DNA of 64,000 bases from assembly GCF_030867095.1 (NCBI RefSeq), contig NC_081824.1, positions 169,950,933 through 170,014,932 of the forward strand, given 5' to 3'. This DNA is from Alligator mississippiensis. Its lineage: Eukaryota; Chordata; Crocodylia; Alligatoridae. Under the pieces are notes generated by a model. It saw only the letters and a list, made by a program, of their open reading frames with translations, was not told the DNA's origin and made no database searches. The position numbers and the translations under genes were made by a program. Shown piece after piece: positions 14,301-24,155 of the stretch (its first letter is position 1; the number at the start of each line of letters is the position of its first letter).

Positions 14301-17300
14301 CTTCAGTGTACCATCTGTTCTGAACATTTTATTGAGGTACGTTTGCTGACAAGGCTTGGTTTTAAAGAAAAGGATTTAAGAAACTTTTTCTTCCTTTTTG
14401 TCAAATCAAAGAGTTAAAAAAAAAATACCACTAGACCTAGGAAAATGTTCATATTGACTAACATTTTTTGTTCTCTTGTGAAGAATTAAGCCATTCACTA
14501 CCCTGAAGTATACTTACTCCATTTTGTTTATTCTCTTGGCATGTATGTTTGTAATTAGGATCACTGAAAGTGAGCCAGATTCCAGCCTTAGATGGCACAC
14601 CCCATTTAAAATTAAGCCTGAAATGTCGGTCATTCAATAGTGATGGGAAATCCTTGATTTCAATTAGGCATTAAAAATTTCTCTCCAGCATTGGAAAATT
14701 GATGCAACAGCTTGTTTCAGTGCCTGAGAATCAGACAGGAAATTGCCATCTAGGTTCACTATAGAAGTGCTGCCTGGCTGCTGTGCAAGCTAAGCCCCTC
14801 CCTGACCAAAATGATGCAGAAGCCCCCTGGCTCCTTAAACCAGATAAAACGGCTCTGTAAGTTACATTTGGCCTGTGGCCGCATCCTGGCTTAACCTGTC
14901 TGTGTCCCGACAAAATAGGAATAATAGCTGTTTACTGTGACTTGGGAGGATTTCATAAGCAGTGTCTCCTTCCCAGGCTGTTACTCTGAACTGTGCGCAC
15001 AGCTTCTGCTCCTACTGCATCAATGAATGGATGAAACGTAAGGTGGAGTGTCCCATCTGCAGACGGGGGATAGAGTCCAAAACGCGCTCTCTAGTTCTGG
15101 ACAATTGCATTGACAGGCTGGTAGAAAACTTGAGCTTGGAGATGAAAGAACGTCGCCTGGCCCTCATCAGAGAGCGCAAAGGTGAGAGGTGGGTGGATGA
15201 GGTGTGATGAGTTCAACCCTTGTTTTTGTGTTCATAGTAGAACTTCTTTTGGCACCTATATACTACTGAGAGGCTCAGAAAAAATTAACAGGGAAATTAC
15301 CATCAATCTTTCAGATGGATTTTTCAGTAATTGGGATGGGAAGCCATTTCAAAGGACATTATATAGCCTTGTAAAATATTTCAGGCAATACATAGCATGA
15401 GTCCTATAAACCACTGGGAAAACATAAGTTTTGAAGACTAAATAGTTTTAAAAACAGATAATTGAACAGAGCAGGACCTGAAAAATTTACCAGGTACCTT
15501 CTAAGGAAAAGGTCACTAAGTGTAGATCACTATGTAGGCTAATGGTGCATTAGCAGTGTCCTGGTGAGAAGTTTGGCATTAATTTATATTTGCTGCACTT
15601 TCACAAGAGGAATTTACAGTCAGCACTGGATGGAGAATTCTGAAGAGAACACGGGTGCAGTACATGGCTTTGTGCTACTCTTCCTTCTTAGTTGGTATTG
15701 AATTTTGACCTCAACATTAATGAGGCATAAAACCACAGCTCTTTTCACTTGTCATTAAAACACGTTGCATAAGAGTAAGGGTTTTATGCCTGATATCCTG
15801 GCAAAATTCCAATAAGAGCAACTTGTCCACTTTCCTTTTTCAAATCTCTCTCTCTCTCTTGCTTCTAGTCACTGTAGTATCTGGGTGCTAAAATATAGCA
15901 GTTATTCTCAACTGCCCTTCCTAATTACTTTTGTTGTATCCTGTTTTGTTCTCCTGTAAATGTGGGTGCATGATCCCTTTAATTTTATAATGTGTAAAAG
16001 ACCTTTGGGATCTTTCCTAATGAAAGGTGCTTTTCGAATATTTCAGATCCTCCTTGGTGAAATAGAGTGACATCACTAAACAGTGTCAGTTCTAACCTGA
16101 AAACATCACCTATTTAGCCAACTCACTCTGAGTCCCTCAGGAAATGCTGCACTACTCTCAGAGGCTCTCCAGCACTGCTTCCTGGATTGCTTTCATCTCT
16201 GCAGAACTGACACTGCTCAGGCAAACAGTACTAATGTGCATCTCTGCAGAGTATGCCAAAGCACTTTTGAAGTGTCTTGTCAGGTAGCTGATGACTGGAT
16301 GAAGTGGTGTCTTCCAGGGAACCCACTCCATTCCTGCATATGGTAAATCAGTGGTTCTCAAACTTCTTATCTTCATGCTTCTCTCCAATCAAAGGAAAAT
16401 GAGCTCAGGTTCCACCTTCACATGTACCTGGACATCATAGTTGTGCAGAACAACCAGTAGTTGCTAAGGGATAGAAAGCTTATAATAGTCACTGGCACAT
16501 TTCGGTGAGGGAAGATGACCTTGTTTTATGCTAACTTCTTATCCAGTGGTGGGAAGATGGCTCAAACTGAAGCTGGAGGGACTTTCAGTTAAATATGGAC
16601 TGCACCAGGGAACAGAATGAACTGAGGAATACTTATTTGTATTCTGATGGCCCCTGGAAACCAAGGATTACATCTCTGTGCTAGGCATTCCATGAACAAG
16701 TAGCAAGAGAGACCATTCCTACTCCATCTTCTATCAATTTCTAGAGGTCTGAGTGGATTTTTTATTGTCCCCCATGAAGTCTCCTTTCCCTCCCATCTTA
16801 CTCCCTTTTGTTCCCTCCTCCTCTTGATTGGGAAGACCTTGAGATAGCTTTCTGTTGCCATTTCCTCTCTGAGTCCACACTGAGAACCATTCAAGATATG
16901 GAGAATGATTCCTTGCCCCCCCTGCAGACCTGCTGGAACTGAAAAAAACGTGTAGGAAATATAAAAGAAAATCCTAATTCATATTTATTTTTAAAGAGTA
17001 AATAGAACAGATGGAAATGTGCCAGGCAGATGGCCCATAGCTGTAGAAACCTGTTCTAAAATGCACAGCCTGACAGTAAGAGGAGGCATTTAAAATTTCC
17101 AAGAGAGCTTTAGCAATTTCAGTGTCTGCAATCTGGCTATCAGCTTACTTCTGTATTTGTGTGTTTTGAATGCAGAGAAGCAGGATATATTGGTGAACCC
17201 AGCCACAGACAGTGAGAGCAGCATAGTTTCTTCCATCTATTCCATCTTGTCGATGAGCAGTTATGATAGTGATGACTTTGAGGAGGACTCTGACTACGAT

Positions 17301-17321
17301 GATAGCTACTATGTTATCTGA
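2318..17321 (+). CDS. RNF8: RNF8, FHA-RING E3 ubiquitin ligase
   Basis: Nuclear E3 ligase. In the known family the FHA domain binds phosphorylated MDC1 at double-strand breaks and the RING works with UBC13 to build K63-linked ubiquitin, recruiting RNF168 and BRCA1-A. Coding exons: 2318-2401, 4973-5101, 7224-7964, 10979-11041, 13048-13137, 14229-14336, 14977-15181, 17176-17321; 1566 nt, 521 aa, all in frame. FHA about residues 29-110 with phosphate-binding GRGLG (R33) and ISRNH (S51); coiled coil about 265-390; C3HC4 RING at C396, C399, C411, H413, C416, C419, C430, C433, with the E2-contact Ile at 398. The N-terminus is 9 residues shorter than human. After RERK (473), human RNF8 adds only AKRLF, but here the last exon encodes 48 residues rich in Ser, Asp, Glu and Tyr. 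A hAT element abuts the exon 2 donor. Confidence 0.96.
2446..2483 (+). repeat. (GAAGG)7 microsatellite
   Basis: Seven perfect GAAGG units (2446-2480) plus a partial one, purine-only on the plus strand, 45 bp inside RNF8 intron 1 at the edge of the CpG island. This is the AAGGG motif class. Confidence 0.95.
3001..3388. mobile_element. MITE with GGATGCGTCCAGA terminal inverted repeats
   Basis: Left end ctacGGATGCGTCCAGAcaagc (3005 on) is mirrored by the right end gctcaTCTGGACGCATCCttag (to about 3381). The matching core is 13 bp or more, with diverged continuation on both sides. No coding capacity, about 390 bp. Target-site duplication and superfamily are unresolved. Confidence 0.65.
4113..4405. 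mobile_element. hAT-type MITE, family A copy 1
   Basis: Begins CAGTGGGTCTCAGC and ends GCTTGAGAATCACTG, which are imperfect inverted repeats of the hAT consensus CAGTGGTTCTCAACC. Flanked by the imperfect 8-bp duplication ccctacag / ccttagag (6 of 8). The internal sequence (tgaggcacccctcc, gactacag, gaaatctctgggtttat, cctaacagtgctaacat) recurs at 49341-49627 and in part at 39731-39935. Confidence 0.85.
4431..4616. mobile_element. hAT-type MITE with perfect TSD
   Basis: Starts CAGGGGTGGGCAATTA and ends TTTTGCCCACCCCTC. Flanked by the perfect 8-bp duplication gcttagaa (4423-4430 and 4617-4624). 186 bp, non-coding. It landed 25 bp to the right of the family A copy; its perfect duplication suggests it is younger than its neighbour. 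Confidence 0.93.
5104..5705. mobile_element. hAT-type non-autonomous transposon at the RNF8 exon 2 donor
   Basis: Terminal repeats are TAGGGTTACTATATTTCC on the left and, reverse-complemented, CAGGGTTACCATATGTCC on the right (15 of 18 match). Flanked by the perfect 8-bp duplication aacaaggt (5096-5103 and 5706-5713). The left copy is the last six bases of RNF8 exon 2 plus the intron GT. The interior is C/T-rich with no transposase. 602 bp. Confidence 0.92.
6195..6935 (+). mobile_element. CR1 LINE 3' fragment, split by a hAT insertion
   Basis: Left piece 6195-6296 encodes the end of CR1 ORF2 (ESLLLDIFKGRFEE, followed by the gatggtttaga motif). The right piece, about 6904-6935, resumes with gcaaggtgatcctgctttga, the sequence expected next. 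The 607-bp piece between is a hAT-type element (6297-6903). Confidence 0.8.
6297..6903. mobile_element. hAT-type MITE inserted in CR1
   Basis: Begins CAGTGCTGCTCAACC and ends GGCTGAGCATCCTTG; the reverse complement matches the start at 11 of 15 positions. Flanking duplication gtttagat / gtttaggc (6289-6296 and 6904-6911, 6 of 8). The interior is G-rich with loosely repeated 'catggcccagcccyaa' units, which explain the spurious open frames there. Confidence 0.85.
8009..8213. mobile_element. hAT-type MITE, family B copy 1
   Basis: Begins TAGGAGTGGCCAGCCTG and ends CCAAAAAGGTTGGCTACCACTG. In reverse orientation this matches the element at 62303-62583 (CAGTAGGGGCCAACCTTTTTG ... CTGGCCACCCCTG). 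Flanks gccaagca / actaaaca agree at 5 of 8, so the duplication is weak. Confidence 0.75.
8701..9691. mobile_element. large MITE with AGGGTGGAT...ATCCACCCT ends
   Basis: Left end CAGGGTGGATAAAAATCA and right end TTGATTTAAATCCACCCT (pairing gatttgatttaaatccaccct) form terminal inverted repeats, with AT-rich subterminal gatttaaatc motifs. The short direct repeat caatg flanks both ends. The core is interrupted by a second MITE at 9121-9449. No coding capacity; superfamily not assigned. Confidence 0.75.
9121..9449. mobile_element. MITE nested inside the AGGGTGGAT element
   Basis: Left end GGGTGTTTATAGACGTGC and right end GCATGTCTATAGGAGCCCC are imperfect inverted repeats (13 of 18, with TATAGAC invariant). 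It lies wholly within the 8701-9691 element, so it inserted later. The target duplication is not clear. Confidence 0.6.
11421..11525 (-). mobile_element. CR1 LINE 3' terminal fragment
   Basis: Reads atagaatcatagaaaagtag then ggctagaagggacctccagt on the plus strand, the reverse complement of the CR1 tail with its ATTCTATG terminal repeats. The rest upstream is lost or unrecognisable; homology may extend to about 11590. Confidence 0.9.
11650..12137. mobile_element. probable truncated DNA transposon
   Basis: GC-rich block whose right end reads gatgtatcagtgcacctcta; reversed, this is TAGAGGTGCACTGATACATC, resembling the 'TAGAGGTGCACCGAT' termini of sauropsid DNA transposons as I remember them. 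No matching left end was found, so it appears truncated. The overlapping long open frames in both strands are compositional. Confidence 0.45.
13138..14228 (+). other. RNF8: RNF8 intron 5
   Basis: No repeat, motif or additional exon recognised. Confidence 0.6.
15182..17175 (+). other. RNF8: RNF8 intron 7
   Basis: Holds a short CT run near 15845 and, at 16348, a hAT-like left end (CAGTGGTTCTCAAAC) for which no convincing right end and duplication was found. Otherwise unremarkable. Confidence 0.6.
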
Positions 17322-20037
17322 GCACCCATGCTATGGATTTGTTTGCCTGGGAGCCATGCAGAGCCAACACACGGGTGGTTGGGCCCACTACCATCAGAAA
17401 TGAATGGCCTGGATTGGAAACAGAAAGGCAATGAAGAGCCAGGAATGAAGAGCTGCAGACTGAAAGCACTGAACAGGAAGTCCTCTTTGTTCTTAAATGA
17501 ATGTATAATTTCCTGACCTCTAAAGTGCAAGTGCAATCATTGGGGTAACTGACCCTTTTGTCACACTAAGTAATAACGTATGCATCTACATTTCCATGAT
17601 CACTTTTGACCTGCTCAGTTAACATTATGTCCTAGTTTGACTGTGTGCAGTCAGTCTGGGGAGTGACATCTGTTCAAGTGTATATATTGGTTGGCTTTAT
17701 TTCTGCTGATGGAGGGTATTTGAGCAGGCTGGCCATGCAAACAGCAGCGCAGATGTATGTCAAAGTTACAAGTACCGATTTAAGATGGATTTTCCTTGTT
17801 GGAATTTCACATGGCAGCTTGACTTGGCCTTTCCTTTGACAGTAAATGGTATTCTTTTGGTTGTCTGTACCAACTCTTTGAGCCTCCTATGCTTAGATGC
17901 ACTGTAGGTTGTATTGTTTAATTTCTTACTCCTCCATTGAGATCGTTGATTTTTCTGTTGAGTAGATTGAGAAGACTGACTTTGCCTAAAGTTTTGGCCC
18001 TGACTAAGCTTGAATTCTGTTTCTTGCAGCACATCATCCTTCTCTCTCCAGGTTTTTGGAGGTGAGAAACCAATTTATCCAGAAATGGCATACAGTGGAA
18101 ACCTTGTATTGGTTCCTGCCAGCATTTTTTTTCTCCAAAAGTGCTGCTATTTTAAGTTAATGATGCATCCTGTTGGCAGAGTAGGGAATCAGCATCCAGT
18201 GGGTAATGGCAAGGTGATGAGGGAAGTGGAGTGTGTTTTGTCTTTTTACAGTTTCCAAAATATTGCTGCCGAATTGTGGCATAACAGGAGCTTTGTAGCA
18301 AACCAAATTTTTACTGGGGAATGGAACACATGTTGCCTCATTTCAGCAGGCATTTGACTGTGAAGCTCTGTTTCCATTGGCCTATATACTTGATTTTAGT
18401 TTTGTTATCTAAAAGCTTTTCTTTCCCTATGGGGGAAAAGATGGGGAGAACCTTTTCATATGTAGTATTTGTTTTCTCTCCATGTGCATGTATTTTCTCA
18501 TTTATATACTTTTCTTGTTTCTAAGGAGGACAAAATACACCAAGTTCTATAGTGTTGCCTGTTACAACTAGTGAGACAAACTTCTGGTAGTTAATCTAGA
18601 CTTAAATGATCTGGACCCATGTTTATCATTGCTCTTTTTAATAGCGCTGGTTGAGTAGTGATAGAAACATTTTAGCCAAAGGCACTGTTTTTATGAATTT
18701 ATTCTGAAAAAAACCTCATGCATTTGGGGATCTGTACAACAAATGTCACAGGTTATTCTGACCTGCATTCACAGGGACCAGTGTGCCAGTAATGTAAGTA
18801 AATATAGAAAATGCAGAACCTTTAGGTTGTAGCATTCCTTCTTTTTTTTACCTTATCTTATTCTAAAGAAAAGTCTCATTACAGCGATGTGCGTAGGGCA
18901 ATGCTATGGCAGAATAATATGTTCTTTTAACAGGATGTGTCTTATCAATTAAACTCTGACAAGGTCCAGATATCTGTTCCAGAATATAAGGTTTAAGCAG
19001 CTCTGTCCTCCTTAAACTTTAGTGGTTTCTCTTGTGGAGGAGTCACCCCCCTCTTGAGATTTCCCACTTACCAGTGCTCTTAACATTTGGTTTCTACATG
19101 GACCCTTCAGAGGCTTACTTTAGTTCAGATCCTCTTGAGAAGTGCTTGAGGTAGGTAGGTCGCCAAAAGATTGTGAATGGTTGACACTGACCCTCCCTGG
19201 CCTCTCTGTGAAAGTAGGAGATTTAGTTGCCTTCCAACTTAGGAGAAGGTTATCCAGGGTTATAGATGTCTTTTACCAGGTACATACTTTTTCCATGATG
19301 ATGATGCGTGTGTGTGTCTTTTTTTTTGTTGGTTTCATTTTACTAAATGTATTTATTTTGCTTCTTTCCCATACCTGTCAGTGTTTTAATTACATCTGTT
19401 GCAAAGTGGGTAAAGTCACCTTTTCTGTCAATGTGTGTCTGAGAAGCCATCTCCCTTAAAGCCAATTAAAGAACAATGTTAAAAAGTTAGATGAATGCAT
19501 CCTTTCCACCTTCCAATATCATCAGTAATTTTCTTGGGTGTAAGTCAGTGACACTTGGTCTTGACTGACTTGGGAGCTGCTTGAACACAATTAACCAAGG
19601 AGCCACAAATAGATAAACACCTCTAGATACACTATGGCAAACCCCCTCCAGTTCAAAAACACATAAAAATAGAACCTCGACTATTAGTGCCTGGGGAGTT
19701 CATAATATACTTGTTTCCAGCGTGTTGCTAAATTAAGGCTGAACCACTCTTGATTGCTACAGCCTTGTCTACGCTTCAGAGGATGGCACTTCTCCACTCC
19801 AGGTGCTTATCAGCTGTCCTGCATCTGAGAAGAAGATGCAGTTTGAAACAGGAGTTGGAGCACATTAGTAGTCCTGAATAGCTATTTGCTACAGATCTTT
19901 ATACCTTGGTTACTTTACAAACCCTCAGCTTAGCAAGGTGGTAAGGACCCTAACCCTGTGATGTTTTTGGATTCTTTGGTTTGCCCCTCATGAATGGCAA
20001 ATTTCCAACACCTTAGCACTGGTATATGGTCTTAGGG
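17322..20037 (+). other. RNF8: RNF8 3' UTR and downstream sequence
   Basis: Sequence after the RNF8 stop. No further reading frame is supported. ATTAAA variants occur at 18948-18953 and 19465-19470; a canonical AATAAA appears only at 21096-21101. The 3' UTR is therefore likely to be 1.6-3.8 kb, but its end is not fixed by sequence alone. Confidence 0.5.
19465..19470 (+). terminator. candidate RNF8 poly(A) signal (ATTAAA)
   Basis: ATTAAA variant about 2.1 kb after the stop codon. It would place the end before the hAT element at 20038. Confidence 0.3.
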
Positions 20038-20270
20038 CAGTGGTTTTTAAACTGTTCCACAGAACACTGGGATATCACTAAATCATCAGGGGTTCTGCAA
20101 ACAGATTGAAGGCAATGGCAGAGCAGGCTGGGAGGTGGTGCGCTGCCATTGCCAAGCTGGGTTACCCAGCTCAGTGTCAGCTTTCGTGGCCCACAGAGCT
20201 GGAGGTAGGGGTTTCACAGCAGAAGTGATATGAAAGGGTTTTGTGACTTTAGGAAGCTTGAAAACCATTG
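20038..20270. mobile_element. hAT-type MITE
   Basis: Begins CAGTGGTTTTTAAACTG and ends AGCTTGAAAACCATTG. Flanked by the duplication tcttaggg / ccttaggg (20030-20037 and 20271-20278, 7 of 8). 233 bp, non-coding. It lies in the RNF8 3' UTR if the distal poly(A) signal is used. Confidence 0.9.
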
Positions 20271-21095
20271 CCTTAGGGAGTGTTTCATACAATGCAATAC
20301 ATGCAAGGGGAGTTGAAAAAAAAATTAGAATTTCCTGCAAAGAGTTGCAGGTGTTTAGGTTACAGAGCCCTTTCCAGCTTTGGAGCTGCCAGGTATTACT
20401 GACAGATGATCCAATACCATAGACCAAGCACAGTCTAAGCACTGCTCACCCAGGTGTATTTATTAATATCAAAATTCCTATGGTCACCTGTCACCCCCAC
20501 ATCTTTAAAATGTATTATTATTGTTCCAGGGAGCAGAACAAACAAAATGCAGTGAACAAGCATGTATAAAGTGGACAAACTCCACCTTAGTTGAGCTCAA
20601 ACAACCACTGTGGTATAGAAGCAGTATTTCAGGTTCTTTGGATATGAAGACATAATTAAGCTTCACTTGGGCTAGTTGGTATTAGATATTACATTATAGC
20701 ATTGGCAGACTACACAGCATCTACAAGAAAAAGAATGATCATAAATGCTATTGTGTCTTGAATTAACCTACCTAGTGAATGTCCTTGGTAAACCTGAGCT
20801 TGGATGTAAGGTCAGTAACTAGGCAGTTGTTCAGCAAGATATTGTACCCAATGTCAGATCTCTACTGTGAGGTTATTTCTTCAGGAAGGCCATTTTCCAT
20901 GTGCTTGTTACACAAACACTTTATGGTACATGGTTATCACTTAATTCTTTATATGGTAACATCCTTGATTGAGGAAGGAACTATAGTCATCTCGGCTCCA
21001 ACAATCTACTTCCTCAGCTTTAGTCTTCCACTGGATGATTCTTAGGTAAGTCATCTGATTTGCACCTTGTAAATTTGCATTACCTGACAGGTAAG

Positions 21096-21101
21096 AATAA
21101 A
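21096..21101 (+). terminator. candidate RNF8 distal poly(A) signal (AATAAA)
   Basis: The only canonical AATAAA seen downstream of RNF8, 3.8 kb after the stop codon. Confidence 0.35.
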
Positions 21102-21817
21102 ATCTTCTCCATACTGAACCTCTGTCAGCACTGATGCACTCATTTTTAAAATGTCTTTAAGTTGGCTTCATTTTTACATGTCCTGTACCTTAGAATCTGG
21201 GAGTGGGACTTGACTTCTGAGTTACTGCTGGGTTGTTAGTGCATAAATTCTGGTCTGTCAATAGGGAGATAATGTACATCAACCTCTTTGATAATGTGTT
21301 TCAGACTATCGTTTGTAAACTGCATGGAGATTCTTGCATGCCAATTGGTATGGAGGCACATTGTAACAACTGCTGCATATGGATGGGCTTCAATGGGAGA
21401 AAATGCAAACCTAGTGTTTTTATCCTCTCTTCTTTATTCCCTTGCAAATCCCAGAGTAGCCTGATTTAACTTAATGCATGTGAACCTACTATAGAGATGA
21501 CCAGATCTGAGCAACAGTATGTGGGACTCATATTTTTCCCCCTGCATTTCTTGCTTTCCTGCTAAGTGCATGTGCACTGCAACACAGATTTCAGCAAGAT
21601 AAAAAATTGTCAGAAGGAAACATAAGAGACAGCATCCCCAGGGCCTCCAGTGTTGTGCTGAAGATCACTCTTATCCTTCCGAGATATCCTTTCATCTTGG
21701 TGCACGGAGGCTTGTAGCCCTAGTTTGCATTGCCGTCCATCTCTTTTCTGCACCCTGCCCCCCTTGCCACATGCCTTATTGGCAGGCAGCTCAGTCACAG
21801 AATTTGTTGGAGGCTTT

Positions 21818-22110
21818 CATAGATTCATAGATTGTAAGGGGCTGGAAGGGACTTCAGCAGGTCATCAGGTCCAGCCTCCAGCACCAAGCAGGAAAGACAA
21901 CTGGGTATCAGGTGATCCCAGCAAGGTGACAGTTTAGTCTCCTCTTGAAGATTTCCAGGGCAGATGATTGCACCACCTCTGGAGAGAGCTTATTCCAGTT
22001 TGAACACCCTGACTGTGAAGAAGTTTTTCCTAGTGTTGAGCCTGCATCGATCTTCCAGGAGTTTGTGGCCATTACTCCTGGTTTACCAGTCTTCATGTAT
22101 TCTCACAGGC
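21818..22110 (-). mobile_element. CR1 LINE 3' fragment
   Basis: On the plus strand it starts catagattcatagattgtaa, the inverted CR1 tail. The minus strand encodes the CR1 ORF2 C-terminus (NWNKLSPEVVQSSALEIFK). 5'-truncated. Confidence 0.85.
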
Positions 22111-22745
22111 TTTATTCTACCTTTACTGTGTGAGAAGCTGTATTATATGCGGGCTTTGCAGGACCATTTTGTTTAAACCTGGACACTTTTACATGTGAAA
22201 CATCAACCTTTTCAAGCAGATTTTTCTAAAAGGTTCCAACACTTTATTTTTATTGGGGGGGGTTTTGTAGCAAAACGGTTGTGAGCAGAATATACCCGAT
22301 AATGATTTGAAGCTGTAATTTATCTAACATTAGGACAAGCATTCCGACTTTTCTTCCTGAGAGAGAGTGTTCCCCCAAGGTCTTTCTTTCCTAATGACTA
22401 GCAAACTTTGATTTCAAAGGAATTGCTACTGAAATCCTGTTCCTATTTAGAAACCAGCCTGGAAGAGGCAGCAAGAGGTCTGTACCCCAGTACAATTCCC
22501 TGCTCAAGTCAGAGCCATGGTTACACCAGGGGGTCCCAAACAAGACCTGCAGATCGTACGGGAGCGCCTTGCATGCAGCTGGCCACCTCGGCCTGCTAGC
22601 TCCTTAGCAATGGCCCTGGAGGGGAAACCCTGGTCTGACTAGTGAATCAGCTTTGCGGGAGGCTGCAGGAGCGTGACCTCTCCAGCCCTCTCCCAGTCGC
22701 TGGAATGGCAACCAGCTCACCCCGGCAGCCTTGCCCGCTCCCAAG

Positions 22746-22755
22746 GCGCATGCGC
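22746..22755. promoter_or_regulatory. NRF1 palindrome (CMTR1 promoter)
   Basis: GCGCATGCGC in context GGCGCATGCGCAGG, the same core as the two copies in the AARS2/RNF8 promoter. Confidence 0.65.
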
Positions 22756-22879
22756 AGGACTCGCACCCGCTCCTACCCCCTTCAGCCGCCCCGCCCATGA
22801 TTCGGGGCTGCCTCCGGTGCGCCTGCAGGCCCCCTCTTGGCGGGGCAGGCGCCGACCGGGCCTTCCCCTGTGACGCACC

Positions 22880-23032
22880 TGGCGCGCGCGAGCTAGGAGG
22901 GAGGACCCGGGCACCTGCCAGCGGAGAAACGAAACTGAGCGCGGCGCGCGCTGGGCGGCAGTCCGCTCTTTCTGCTGCCACCTCCCTCCGCCGCCTTGGG
23001 ACATGGTATTGGCCTAACTGTCCCCCGTTCAT
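22880..23032 (+). other. CMTR1: CMTR1 non-coding first exon (5' end approximate)
   Basis: A strong donor (cccgttcAT|gtgagt) after 23032 lies in the CpG island, upstream of the ttcttgcag acceptor at 24629 that opens the exon with the CMTR1 start codon. This fits a CMTR1 leader exon. The 5' end is a guess. The exon would contain a tiny uORF (ATG at 23003, MVLA stop). Confidence 0.55.
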
Positions 23033-23580
23033 GTGAGTGCTGCCCGGGGGGGGGCGCTGCCACCTCCGCGCGGGGGGGTGTTCTGAGACTCGGGCGCTAC
23101 CACCTCCGCGCGCAAGCGGGGGAGGGGGTCGCAGCTGGGGCGAGGGACGTTCTGAGGTTCCCGTAGCCCCGTCGGCGGGGCGGGCGCTCCCACTACCGCG
23201 CGGGAGGCTGGGCGCTCCCACCCGCGTGGGGGGAGCGGGGCGTTCCGGGAACCCCTCTGGGTCCCTCAGCGGGTTCCTCCTGGCGCGCGGGACCCTCGGG
23301 GTTTTCCGTAACTGCCCCCGGGGGGGAACTTGGGCTATAGCGGGGAAGAGCTGAATAGAGAGCCATTAAAGACAGGGCCCAGGCAGAGCAGCGTTAGGCA
23401 CTAAGCAAAGGGGAGGAGGGTTCTGCCTGCAGAGGGGCCTGGGCATTGCAGATTGCTATGGCAACCCTTGGGGTGGACCTGCCCCTGTCCCCTCTGCAGG
23501 CAGAAGTGCTTCCCTCTCCCCCCACCTTTTGCTCCCTACCACGATACCCACAAGGTCTTGAGTTTCTGAGTTATTGTAGA

Positions 23581-24155
23581 AGAGAACGGTGAGGGGGGAT
23601 TTGATAGCAGCCTTCAGCTACCTGTAAGGGTGTTGCAAAGAGGATGGAGCTGGACTGTTCTCAGTGGTGGCAGATGATACATCAAGGAGCAATGGTCTCA
23701 AGTTGCAGCAAGGGAGGTTTAGGTTGGATATGAAGAAAAACTTTCTCACTAGGAGGGTGGTGAAGCACTGGAACAGGTTATCTAGAGAGATGGTGGGATC
23801 CCCATTCCTGGAGGCTTTCAAAACTTGGCTAGGAAAAGCTTTGGCTGGGATGATCTAGTTGGGGATGGTTCTGCCTTGAGCAGGGGGTTGGACTACATCA
23901 GCATTTCTCAACCCATGGGTCATGACCCAAAAGTGGGTTGCATGAATATATAAAAGGGTCACGAGCAAACTTTGAAAGTGGAACAATAGACTTTAAAAAT
24001 GGATTGTTCTTTAAAGGAGAAAAACATGGGAAATGGTGACTTTTCCCTGACGTAGTGCCAGCCTGCTAGGGGCTGCTTGAGGCCCCCCATGCCTCCCACA
24101 CACCTGAAACTAGATGATCTCCTGAGGTCCCTTCCAGCCCTCATTTTCTATGGTG
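23581..24155 (+). mobile_element. CR1 LINE 3' part, split by a hAT insertion
   Basis: Left piece 23581-23898 encodes the CR1 ORF2 C-terminus (NGLKLQQGRFRLDMKKNFL, HWNRLSREMVGSPFLEAFK) and the gagcagggggttggactac tail. The right piece, 24108-24155, resumes actagatgatctcctgaggt and ends ttttctatgg. A 209-bp element separates them. It sits in CMTR1 intron 1. Confidence 0.9.
23899..24107. mobile_element. hAT-type MITE inserted in the CR1 tail
   Basis: Begins CAGCATTTCTCAACCCATGG, with gggtcatgacccaaaagtgg following, as in known vertebrate hAT elements. Flanks gactacat / aactagat (6 of 8) are the duplicated CR1 target. The right terminal repeat is too decayed to match. Confidence 0.75.

Larger units (their letters stand above)
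20279..22719. other. RNF8-CMTR1 intergenic region
   Basis: Apart from the CR1 fragment at 21818-22110 and a possible hAT left end at about 22528, nothing is recognised. The open frames are short and lack splice-supported homology. Confidence 0.6.
22720..23345 (+). promoter_or_regulatory. CMTR1 CpG-island promoter
   Basis: CpG-dense block with GC boxes, a perfect NRF1 palindrome at 22746-22755, and a CRE-like tgacgca at 22871. It contains the presumed transcription start and the non-coding first exon of CMTR1. No TATA box is evident. Long open frames on both strands come from base composition. Confidence 0.8.

Noticed and set aside
16348-16900. Possible hAT MITE starting CAGTGGTTCTCAAAC
   Set aside because: A right end near actgagaaccattca is suggestive, but no flanking 8-bp duplication fits, so boundaries are not supported.
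22528-22600. hAT-like left end CAGGGGGTCCCAAAC
   Set aside because: No matching right end before the CpG island; may be chance or a truncated copy.
22604-23221. 205-codon minus-strand open frame in the CMTR1 CpG island
   Set aside because: Low-complexity Ala/Pro/Arg/Gly sequence, open only because of GC content; no recognisable domain.
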